9,253 bases of DNA, taken from JAJFTV01 sp964426355. Lineage in GTDB: Bacteria > Chloroflexota > Anaerolineae > Anaerolineales > Anaerolineaceae. The stretch spans positions 1 to 9,253 of the forward strand of contig CAYRRA010000174.1 in NCBI GenBank assembly GCA_964426355.1, read 5' to 3'. Numbering within the stretch: position 1 is the stretch's first letter; every line of letters starts with the position of its first letter. The notes under the pieces were generated by a model. That model was not told the DNA's origin. It did no database searches and was given only the letters and a program-made list of their open reading frames with translations. Below, piece by piece: positions 1 through 6,125 of this stretch. The position numbers were made by a program, and so were the translations under genes.

Positions 1-330
1 GAGTCGGTTCCAGCAGCCGAAAAACTGCTTTTTCCGGCAACCTGCCTCGATACAGAACTATACCGAACCTTCGACAGGATTGAGATACTGCACGATATCA
101 TAGAGCAGATCATCCACCTGCGAAAGGGTCTGACCGATCCGGGTTTTATTGAAAAGTATGAAAGCTTAATGGCGTACAAAGGTGAAACAGTACACATTCA
201 AAAGGATCAACGCACACAATTACGCGGGGTGGTTGCCGGTATTTTCCCCAACGGCGACCTCAAAGTACAGCAACCGGATGGTCATTTCACCGCTGTCACC
301 GTTGGAGATGTACAGCTTCGGCTGGCATAA
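1..330 (+). CDS. birA: Biotin--[acetyl-CoA-carboxylase] ligase, C-terminal part (5' end outside window)
   Basis: The frame is open from the first base and ends at TAA 328-330, giving 109 residues. Residues 1-57 match the end of the BirA/LplA-type catalytic domain: a FPATCL stretch (11-16), then a helical segment containing DRIEIL and a KYESLM helix before the last domain. Residues 60-109 match the small SH3-like C-terminal domain (KGETV, then RGVVAGI, NGDLKV, GDVQLRL). By family knowledge the enzyme activates biotin with ATP and attaches it to the lysine of biotin carboxyl carrier proteins in the cytoplasm. The N-terminal part is not visible, so I cannot say whether a DNA-binding repressor domain is present. 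A small membrane-protein gene follows after 44 bases and is probably co-transcribed. The assignment is by recognition of conserved segments; the ATP/biotin-binding loop lies outside the window. Confidence 0.85.
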   Translation, partial: ESVPAAEKLLFPATCLDTELYRTFDRIEILHDIIEQIIHLRKGLTDPGFIEKYESLMAYKGETVHIQKDQRTQLRGVVAGIFPNGDLKVQQPDGHFTAVTVGDVQLRLA

Positions 331-374
331 ACATGCAACAGTAAAAATCATAAACTCAACACGGGAGGATACCC

Positions 375-617
375 ATGTTTGAAGACCTGAGAAAATCAGC
401 AAGCGAGAGTTATGAAGAAATAAAAGATGCGCCGGTAGAAGAATTCGACAGCTATGATTACGAAGAGGAAAGTAAACCAGCGGCTGACCGACCTGGTTTC
501 CTGGGTATGACTGCCGCGCAACGTTTTATCCTGGCTTTGCTGCTGTTGGTGATGTCTTGTGTGTTAGCCGGTTTTTGCCTGGTTCTCACCGGAAAAGTAT
601 CCCTGCCGTTTTTCTAA
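375..617 (+). CDS. Small acidic single-pass membrane protein, function unknown
   Basis: This 80-residue protein starts at ATG 375, preceded by the strong Shine-Dalgarno GGGAGG at 363-368 with a 6-base spacer. Residues 1-40 are hydrophilic and strongly acidic (a YDYEEE stretch at 27-32 and many other Glu/Asp). Residues 51-72 form one clear transmembrane helix rich in Leu, Val and Ala with two Cys, and only a short tail (TGKVSLPFF) follows. No signal-peptidase site is evident, so a membrane-anchored protein is expected. The TAAQR just before the helix gives one positive charge on the side of the acidic region. I do not recognise the family. It lies 44 bases after the birA stop on the same strand, so it is probably in the birA transcript. 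That proximity is weak evidence for a shared function. The gene itself is well supported by its ribosome site and composition. Confidence 0.75.
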   Translation: MFEDLRKSASESYEEIKDAPVEEFDSYDYEEESKPAADRPGFLGMTAAQRFILALLLLVMSCVLAGFCLVLTGKVSLPFF

Positions 618-722
618 ATCCCACAAAAAACCAGTTTGATTGGAAATATTTCTGCTCACATTGTGGTTTTCTAATAATTGTTCTTACTGCTGCAATGCTT
701 TTTAAATTGCAAAGCCAAATCT

Positions 723-769
723 AATGGCACCGCATCCCGCGGCGAACGGGATTAAACGAGGCTGCCATT
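723..769. repeat. Nested inverted repeats in the spacer between convergent genes
   Basis: AATGGCA (723-729) is the exact reverse complement of TGCCATT (763-769). Inside it, ATCCCG (734-739) pairs with CGGGAT (747-752) around a 7-base loop. The outer arm overlaps the left arm of the 758-781 hairpin by two bases, so the two structures exclude each other. The spacer holds no gene. No clean U-run follows either structure, so the role is unclear; it may help end one or both convergent transcripts. Confidence 0.4.
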
Positions 770-781
770 TCTGACAGCCTC
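758..781 (-). terminator. Possible weak gyrA terminator hairpin
   Basis: GAGGCTG (758-764) pairs with CAGCCTC (775-781) in a 7-bp stem with a 10-base loop. It lies 44 bases beyond the gyrA stop codon in the gyrA direction. On the minus strand the hairpin is followed by GTTTAAT, which is only a poor U-tract, so intrinsic termination here is tentative. On the plus strand nothing T-rich follows, so it is unlikely to be an intrinsic terminator for the small membrane-protein gene. Confidence 0.35.
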
Positions 782-824
782 AGCCAAACACAACTTAAGA
801 TTCGAGCAAATTGATTACGGGTGA

Positions 825-3428
825 TTATTCCTCATTCAGATTCGTTTCATCTGAAGACACATCCTCATCCGGTACCTGAACCAGCGGGTCTTCAATGGAG
901 GCAGCAGACACTTCAACAGTCGGGCTGTCCGCTTTTGCCTGTGCAGATTGATTTTCCGAATTTCCGTTCTCGGGTATGGTGTTATCCATCACATCCGCAG
1001 CAATCCTCGCAATCGAAACCAATTTATCGCCCTTGTTCAAATCCATCACCCGTACGCCGCGCGTTGACCTGCCGCTGGCGCGAATGCCGTCCACCCGCAA
1101 ACGCAGTGCCATACCGGCACGTGTAATCAAGGTGATTTGCTCATTCTCCTGCACCACACGTGCCGCCACCACCTTGCCAATGGTAGAAAGGTGCTCAGTG
1201 GCAATCGTTCGCACGCCGCCGGTGGCGCGTCCCTTTGAGACATACTCTTCCAGGTCGGTGCGTTTTCCAAAACCATTCTCGGTCAAGACCAGTAAAGTAC
1301 CGCCGGGTTCCACCACCTCCATCGAGGTCAGGCGGTCTTTCCCCTTCACCTTGATGCCACGCACGCCGCGCGCCTGGCGTCCGGTACAGCGGATTTCTTC
1401 CTCAGAATAACGCAGCGCCTGACCCTGCTCGGTGATGATAATGATGTCATCCTTGCCGCTGGTAACCCGCACCCAGCCCAGCTCGTCACCTTCTTCCAGG
1501 TTGATTGCAATTAACCCGGAGGGGCGCACGCTCTCAAACTCAGAGATTTTCACGCGCTTGACGAAACCCTTCGCGGTTGCCATCGTGCAGTAGTTGGCAA
1601 GCTTAAAGTTAGGAACCGCCACTGCCGCCGTGATGGATTCATCCCCATCGACTGCGAGCAGGTTTACCACCGGTGAACCCCGGTCGGCACGCCCCGCCTC
1701 AGGAATCTGGTATGCCCGCAGTGAATAGACCTTACCCTTATCGGAGAAGAAGAGTATGGTGTGAAGCGTGCGCGCATGGAGCATCACCATCATTTCATCT
1801 TCTTCGCGCATCTCCTGGCTGGTCACACCGCGCCTGCCGCGCCCCAATGTGCGGTATGCACCAACAGACACCCGTTTGATATACCCGCGCTGGGTAATGG
1901 TCACCAGCATCGGTTCATCCGCCACCAGGTCTTCCTCGCTAAAGTCAGCATCTGCTTCCGGGGCAATGCGGGTGCGCCGGTCATCGCCGTATTTTTCAGC
2001 CAGCTCGTTCAAGTCCTCGCGGATGACTTCCAGGATTTTCTTGGGATGGGTCAATAAATCTTCTAGGTATGCAATCCGTTCGCGCACCTGGCGGTGTTCG
2101 TCTTCAATTTTCTGGCGTTCCAGTGCAGCCAGGCGGCGCAATTGCAAATCCAGGATCGCCTGTGCCTGCACCTCGGTCAGGTTAAACCGTTCCACCAGTC
2201 GCGCGCGAGCCACTTCTCCATCGGGTGAATTCCGGATGGTGGAGATGACATCATCCAGGTTCGCCAGGGCAATCAACAGCCCTTCCAAAACATGCAAACG
2301 CTGACGCGCTTTCTCCAACTCGTAATTTGCCCGCCGGGTGATCACAACCTGGCGATGATCCAGGTAAATCTGGAGGGCACGCTTCAAGGAGAGAACGCGC
2401 GGCTCACCGTCCACTAGCGCCAGCAAACGCATCCCAAACGTGGATTGCAGTGCAGTGTATTTAAAAAGCTGGTTGAGCACCTTTTGCGGTTGGGTGCCGC
2501 GTCTGAGCTCGATGATGATACTCATCCCGCGCCGGTCTGATTCGTCGCGCAAATCGGAAATGCCGTTGATGCGGTCACCGCGCACCAGTTCTGCAATCCG
2601 CTCAATCAGGCTGGATTTATTCACCTGGTAAGGAATCTCCGTGATGTTGATGCAGTAGCGCCCGCCGCGCATCTCTTCAATTTGTGCAGAACCACGCAGC
2701 ACCAGCCGTCCCCTGCCTGTGCTGTACGCCTGGCGGATGCTTTCCAGACCGACCAGGACGCCGCCTGTGGGGAAATCCGGTCCGCTGACGAACTGCATCA
2801 GGTCATTTACGGTCACTTCATCGATATTCTCATAATGATCGATCAGATAATTGATCGCATTCACAATTTCTCTCATATTGTGTGGCGGAACGTTGGTTGC
2901 CATCCCCACCGCAATACCGGAAGAGCCGTTCAAAAGCAAGTTGGGCAGCCGGGCAGGCAAGACTTCCGGTTCTTGCAGCGTACCATCAAAGTTGTCGACA
3001 AAATCGACCGTATCTTTGTCAATGTCGACCAGCATTTCTTCAGCCATGGCGCCCAGGCGCGCCTCGGTGTAACGCATGGCTGCCGGGGCATCGCCATCGA
3101 CCGAGCCGAAGTTGCCTTGTCCATCCACCAGGAGATAGCGCATGGAAAAATCCTGTGCCATGCGTGCCATCGATTCATATACAGCCGAGTCGCCATGCGG
3201 GTGATATTTACCGAGTACCTCACCCACGATCCTGGCTGACTTTTTAAATGGGGCATTCGAGCGGTTGCCCATATCATGCATGGCATAGAGGATGCGCCGG
3301 TGTACGGGTTTTAAACCATCGCGCGCGTCCGGAAGTGCCCGTGCCACAATCACGCTCATGGCATAATCTATGTATGCCGAACGCATTTCATGATCGATAT
3401 CAATTGGCTGTACTGAACCTATTTCCAT
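825..3428 (-). CDS. gyrA: DNA gyrase subunit A (type IIA topoisomerase, breakage-reunion subunit)
   Basis: From ATG at 3428 the protein has 867 residues, a usual GyrA length. It forms the DNA-cleaving half of the A2B2 gyrase that supercoils DNA using ATP. The N-terminal signature DYAMSVIVARALPDARDGLK (21-40) is intact. The catalytic Tyr is Y120 in AAMRYTEARL, preceded by Arg, and the quinolone-determining region reads GDSAVYES (79-86) with Ser81 and Glu85. The tower and coiled-coil region ends near 500. Six beta-pinwheel repeats follow (about 508-810), recognisable by GYIKR-, GKVYSL-, GFVKR-, GQALR-, GFGKR- and GMALR-type motifs. Next comes an acidic tail, residues 813-867. The GyrA box in blade one is LGRGRRG (528-534), not the usual QRRGGRG. 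An in-frame upstream ATG at 3494 is rejected because the TATAAT of the promoter lies inside that extension. The AGAGG Shine-Dalgarno is 12 bases from the chosen ATG. ParC is the alternative, less likely. Confidence 0.95.
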   Translation of the reverse strand: MEIGSVQPIDIDHEMRSAYIDYAMSVIVARALPDARDGLKPVHRRILYAMHDMGNRSNAPFKKSARIVGEVLGKYHPHGDSAVYESMARMAQDFSMRYLLVDGQGNFGSVDGDAPAAMRYTEARLGAMAEEMLVDIDKDTVDFVDNFDGTLQEPEVLPARLPNLLLNGSSGIAVGMATNVPPHNMREIVNAINYLIDHYENIDEVTVNDLMQFVSGPDFPTGGVLVGLESIRQAYSTGRGRLVLRGSAQIEEMRGGRYCINITEIPYQVNKSSLIERIAELVRGDRINGISDLRDESDRRGMSIIIELRRGTQPQKVLNQLFKYTALQSTFGMRLLALVDGEPRVLSLKRALQIYLDHRQVVITRRANYELEKARQRLHVLEGLLIALANLDDVISTIRNSPDGEVARARLVERFNLTEVQAQAILDLQLRRLAALERQKIEDEHRQVRERIAYLEDLLTHPKKILEVIREDLNELAEKYGDDRRTRIAPEADADFSEEDLVADEPMLVTITQRGYIKRVSVGAYRTLGRGRRGVTSQEMREEDEMMVMLHARTLHTILFFSDKGKVYSLRAYQIPEAGRADRGSPVVNLLAVDGDESITAAVAVPNFKLANYCTMATAKGFVKRVKISEFESVRPSGLIAINLEEGDELGWVRVTSGKDDIIIITEQGQALRYSEEEIRCTGRQARGVRGIKVKGKDRLTSMEVVEPGGTLLVLTENGFGKRTDLEEYVSKGRATGGVRTIATEHLSTIGKVVAARVVQENEQITLITRAGMALRLRVDGIRASGRSTRGVRVMDLNKGDKLVSIARIAADVMDNTIPENGNSENQSAQAKADSPTVEVSAASIEDPLVQVPDEDVSSDETNLNEE

Positions 3429-3465
3429 AATTGCAATGAACCTCTTCCATTTATTTAACAGGTTA

Positions 3466-3494
3466 ATTATACCCGATACCCCCGCCCGCTTCAA
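3466..3494 (-). promoter_or_regulatory. gyrA promoter (sigma70-type)
   Basis: On the minus strand, TTGAAG (3494-3489) and a perfect TATAAT (3471-3466) are separated by 17 bases. The predicted start site is near 3459, giving a leader of about 30 bases before the gyrA ATG at 3428. The -35 element matches TTGACA at four of six positions. The promoter position supports the downstream start codon. Confidence 0.7.
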
Positions 3495-3549
3495 AAACCC
3501 ACAGCCATGCCCTGCGGTTAAAAAACCTGGGATTATCCATGCACCTCAC

Positions 3550-3578
3550 TGGACAGGCGAGCGCTTCTCACATAAAAT
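3550..3578 (+). promoter_or_regulatory. Promoter of the MFS transporter gene (sigma70-type)
   Basis: TGGACA (3550-3555) and TAAAAT (3573-3578) are separated by exactly 17 bases. Each hexamer differs from consensus at one position. The predicted start is near 3585, leaving a short leader that contains the AAGGAG ribosome site at 3597-3602. It points away from the gyrA promoter and does not overlap it; the two -35 elements are 55 bases apart. The GGTTAAAAAACC inverted repeat at 3516-3527 lies between them and could be an operator, but this is only a guess. Confidence 0.6.
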
Positions 3579-3607
3579 TAGATCATATCCCCATCCAAGG
3601 AGCAGAA

Positions 3608-4966
3608 ATGCCAGAGAAAACAAAGAAATCCGGGCGGACCCTGTTCGCTTTAGGCGCAGGTTACCTGATTGACCGCAGCGAAGAACAGGCAATGGGTGTG
3701 CTCTCGCCGATCATCCAAAGCGTTTTCAACGTCAGCTATTCCATGTTGGGTTGGATGACCACATTGCGCACCATTATGCAAACCATCAGCGCCCCATTCT
3801 GGGGGTACGCTGCAGACCGCTACTCGCGCAAAAAAGTACTGATTTTTGGCACAGGCATCTGGGGGTTGTGGACCATCGCAGTGGGTTTAATGCCCAATTT
3901 CAACAGCATTCTCATTATCCGGGCTCTTTCAGGTCTCGGGTTGGGTGCATTCATGCCGGCAGCTTTTTCCTTGCTGGCAGACCATTATCCGCCGCATCAG
4001 CGCGGGCGCGCGCTGGGCGCGGTGGGAGGGATTGGCATGCTTGGCGTGATGATCGGCGTCATCAGCCTGGGGTTTGTTGCCACACCAGAGCTTTGGCGCT
4101 GGGGGTTTGTTGGCTTAGGTCTGGTGAGCGTCATTTCCGGTTTGTTGATCTGGTGGCTGGTTGAAGAACTGCCGCGCGGCGCAGCAGAACCGGAAATTTC
4201 AAACCTGGTGACCGAAGAAAACGCTGCAAAATACACCATCAGTTGGAAAGATGTGTTCAGCGTTTTACGCATTCCCACCATTTGGGTTTCAATAGGTCAG
4301 GGCATTACCGGCACCATGCCCTGGGTTGTGATGGGCGCCTATCTGATTAACTGGATGGTCACGCAATTGGGGTATTCCAACGAAATCGTTTTCGACCATC
4401 CGCGCGGCAGCGCACCGCTCGTCTTTGCTGCCATCATTATCGGCAGCGCCATCGGTAACTATCTCGGTGGAGTGATCGGCGACTATGCCGACAAACGCAA
4501 TGCTAAATACGGGCGCACCATCATCGGGCAGTTCTCCGTCATCGTCGGCATTCCCATGACCTATGTGCTCTTCACCCAGGCTGACAGCATGACCGCTATG
4601 CAGCTCTTCCTGTACGCTTTCCTTATTGCAGTGTTAATTACCTGGCCCGGGCGCGGCGCAAAAGAGCCTATGATGCAGGCAGTTGTCCCCCCCGAAATAC
4701 GATCCAGTGCTTATTCAGTCGTCAACCTGATTGAAGGCGGTTTATCGGCTTTCGCCGGACTGATCGCCGGCGCCTTGGCAGACAAAATTGGGCTGACCAA
4801 AGCCATGCTCTGGACGGTTCCATTCCCCTGGGTGCTGTGCGCGCTGGTCTTCACGCTGTTCTACTTCACCTACCCCAAGGACGCCGCCAAAGTACACCGC
4901 ATCATGCAAGAGCGAAAAGCCGAGCTGTTGCGTGCTCAAGCCAATTCTGAACCCACTGGTGAATAG
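3608..4966 (+). CDS. Major facilitator superfamily (MFS) transporter
   Basis: Start ATG 3608 is chosen because AAGGAG (3597-3602) precedes it by 5 bases and the promoter lies immediately upstream. An earlier in-frame ATG at 3539 would overlap the promoter. The protein has 452 residues with about twelve hydrophobic helices. The loop after helix 2 carries the MFS motif A, GYAADRYSRKK (66-76), with the diagnostic Asp70-Arg71 and Arg74-Lys. A weaker copy, GGVIGDYADKRN (287-298), opens the second half. The polar stretch around 187-215 is the central loop, and a basic/acidic tail follows the last helix at about 404-420. By family it moves a small solute across the inner membrane driven by an ion gradient. 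Motif A and the overall layout resemble Spinster-like and multidrug MFS proteins, but the substrate cannot be read from sequence. It is divergent from gyrA with its own promoter; no intrinsic + strand terminator follows. Confidence 0.85.
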   Translation: MPEKTKKSGRTLFALGAGYLIDRSEEQAMGVLSPIIQSVFNVSYSMLGWMTTLRTIMQTISAPFWGYAADRYSRKKVLIFGTGIWGLWTIAVGLMPNFNSILIIRALSGLGLGAFMPAAFSLLADHYPPHQRGRALGAVGGIGMLGVMIGVISLGFVATPELWRWGFVGLGLVSVISGLLIWWLVEELPRGAAEPEISNLVTEENAAKYTISWKDVFSVLRIPTIWVSIGQGITGTMPWVVMGAYLINWMVTQLGYSNEIVFDHPRGSAPLVFAAIIIGSAIGNYLGGVIGDYADKRNAKYGRTIIGQFSVIVGIPMTYVLFTQADSMTAMQLFLYAFLIAVLITWPGRGAKEPMMQAVVPPEIRSSAYSVVNLIEGGLSAFAGLIAGALADKIGLTKAMLWTVPFPWVLCALVFTLFYFTYPKDAAKVHRIMQERKAELLRAQANSEPTGE

Positions 4967-5030
4967 AAAGATCCAAAAGGAATAATTCCCAACTGCGCGC
5001 CAAATGGTGATGCAAAAAACACATATCGGT

Positions 5031-5076
5031 AAAAAGTATGGTTCAATAGGGAAACATATTGAACCATACTAAAAAA
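5031..5076 (-). terminator. Strong intrinsic terminator of the flavin reductase unit
   Basis: AGTATGGTTCAATA (5035-5048) and its exact reverse complement (5057-5070) form a perfect 14-bp stem with an 8-base loop. In the minus direction the stem ends in a U-run (bases 5035-5031 read as TTTTT), as an intrinsic terminator needs. A second T-run (5076-5071) precedes the stem. In the plus direction only A-runs flank it, so it should not terminate the MFS transcript that approaches from the other side. Confidence 0.75.
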
Positions 5077-5120
5077 TTACGCTTCAACCAGCTTGTTTTC
5101 TGCATCAGATTCATACTCAT
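5043..5120 (-). CDS. 25-codon open frame with strong ribosome site, probably a gene remnant
   Basis: Downstream of the flavin reductase stop, GGAGG (5132-5128) with a 7-base spacer precedes ATG 5120. This is one of the best ribosome sites in the window. The frame encodes 25 residues (MSMNLMQKTSW at the start) and stops at TGA 5045-5043, inside the terminator stem. A real third cistron of normal length would not run into the terminator, so this may be the truncated start of a lost gene. Another frame over the same bases (ending at TAA 5074-5072) reads like a charged protein tail, GYEYESDAENKLVEA, which is an alternative coding reading. The ribosome site favours the first. No function is assigned. 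Confidence 0.25.
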   Translation of the reverse strand: MSMNLMQKTSWLKRNFLVWFNMFPY

Positions 5121-5147
5121 AACCTCTCCTCCAATCAATCACCCTTT

Positions 5148-5798
5148 TCAATATTCGCCCATATCTCGCAGCTTTTGCAATACGGCAACATAATCATGCG
5201 CTTTACCGTTGAAGGTTTCGGGGTTCACGGGATAATGCACATTGTAAAGATAGCCGCTTTCGCCATATCGTCCAAGCGTCGATTCATCCAAATGCGCCTC
5301 ATCGATGCAGATGTTTATGACTTCCAGGCACATCAAAACAGAATTGCTGCCTTCTTTTATTTCCCGCTCCCACAAATAACGGCATTCAAGGAATAAAAAA
5401 CATTCCTTGATGCGCGGTGCATTTACTGTAGTAGCAAGTTCGACGGCTAAACCGGAAGCGGTGATTTCGTCCGCTTCCCATTGGTTGTTCCTGACGGTGT
5501 CCAGGCAACGGTCATAAATATCGACAGAAGGGAAATTCAGAACACAAACGCCTGTTTCTTTGACGGTTTGATACAAATGTCCCATTTTATTCACACTTGA
5601 CAAAATGGCATAGAACCCTCTTTGGTCACCGCTGAAGCAAGCCCATGACTGCATGCAGGCGTTAGGTTTACCATTCGCTTTGAATGAAGTCACGACAAAC
5701 AGTGGCGATGGAATCGCTGTCACAAAATCCATCCACGAAAAACCGTAGGTTTCCATATTCGCCAAAGACGGCGGTATTACAGAATATTCTTTTTTCAT
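5148..5798 (-). CDS. Flavin reductase-like (FMN-binding split-barrel) protein
   Basis: The protein has 216 residues from ATG 5798. That start is chosen because its ATGA overlaps the stop of the upstream GNAT frame and GGAAGGA lies 9 bases before it; an in-frame ATG at 5825 lies inside the GNAT frame. The core resembles the flavin reductase-like domain. PSPLFVVTS (30-38) is followed by a PNACMQSW segment (45-52), where this family binds the FMN phosphate, then a strand-rich stretch to GVCVLNFPS (83-91), and ECRYLWERE plus VLMCLEVINI (138-163) as later barrel strands. It contains seven Cys. Such proteins bind FMN and either reduce flavin with NAD(P)H or act as electron-transfer flavoproteins (flavoredoxins) in the cytoplasm; which applies here is not decidable. 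It is AT-richer than its neighbours and probably foreign. The strong hairpin at 5035-5070 ends its transcript. No promoter of its own is seen. Confidence 0.8.
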   Translation of the reverse strand: MKKEYSVIPPSLANMETYGFSWMDFVTAIPSPLFVVTSFKANGKPNACMQSWACFSGDQRGFYAILSSVNKMGHLYQTVKETGVCVLNFPSVDIYDRCLDTVRNNQWEADEITASGLAVELATTVNAPRIKECFLFLECRYLWEREIKEGSNSVLMCLEVINICIDEAHLDESTLGRYGESGYLYNVHYPVNPETFNGKAHDYVAVLQKLRDMGEY

Positions 5799-6123
5799 CG
5801 CACCAGTTCCTTCCGCATCACACAAATGTTCTCCAGTTCTTCATGCACAGTAAATCCAAACTTCTTATACAATTCCAGCGGACCCATAAAATCACAGAAC
5901 TCATTTACAAACGAACTGTTCGGATATGCTTCAATAAAATCAAACCCTTCGTCCGTGGCGTCCTTACAGACTCGCTCTAAAAACTGAGTGGCGATGCCTT
6001 TTCGCTTCATGTCGGGTGCAATTGCAAAACAGAACACAGACTTCACATTGGTTTCAGGAAATTCGGATGATTTTACGGCTGGAAACAAGCAACTGCATAA
6101 ACTTTGGAGGATTTTTCGACAGT
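5795..6123 (-). pseudogene. GNAT-family N-acetyltransferase, 5'-truncated remnant
   Basis: The last ~85 codons of this frame are a clear GNAT C-terminal half. KSVFCFAIAP is the central strand, KRKGIA is the acetyl-CoA pyrophosphate loop (the R-x-x-G-x-A type), and then come an LERVCKDA helix, EAYPN, and LYKKFGFTVHEE followed by VMRKEL. Family members of this type are near 200 residues with an N-terminal half that is absent here. The frame stays open leftward to an ATG at 6238, but everything beyond about 6123 is antisense to the end of the lipoprotein gene, so it is not real coding sequence. No plausible start with a ribosome site exists between the lipoprotein stop and the conserved part. 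The stop TGA (5797-5795) overlaps the flavin reductase ATG by four bases, showing the two were once translationally coupled. It is probably inactive; a very short expressed product cannot be excluded. Confidence 0.7.
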
Positions 6124-6125
6124 GA

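Noticed and set aside
1768..2304. A 178-codon open frame on the + strand opposite gyrA
   Set aside because: It is extremely Ser/Arg-rich, as expected from the reverse frame of a conserved gene, and GyrA coding on the other strand is certain.
3171..3194. Quinolone-resistance substitutions in GyrA
   Set aside because: The key positions are Ser81 and Glu85 (E. coli 83 and 87). This Ser/acidic combination is the usual sensitive type; Glu at the second site is common in wild-type GyrA.
825..3428. Calling the topoisomerase ParC because of the poor GyrA box
   Set aside because: Six pinwheel repeats, full length and an acidic C-terminal tail fit GyrA better, although the box is odd and reported as a finding.
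3429..3494. A 22-codon N-terminal extension of gyrA starting at ATG 3494
   Set aside because: The perfect TATAAT of the gyrA promoter lies inside it, its residues do not resemble GyrA N-termini, and ATG 3428 gives the normal family start.
3539..3607. A 23-codon N-terminal extension of the MFS transporter from ATG 3539
   Set aside because: It overlaps the promoter at 3550-3578, while ATG 3608 has AAGGAG 5 bases upstream.
4967..5034. A + strand terminator for the MFS gene
   Set aside because: Only a tiny GGAAT-A-ATTCC palindrome is present and no U-run follows. The strong hairpin at 5035-5070 has U-runs only in the minus direction.
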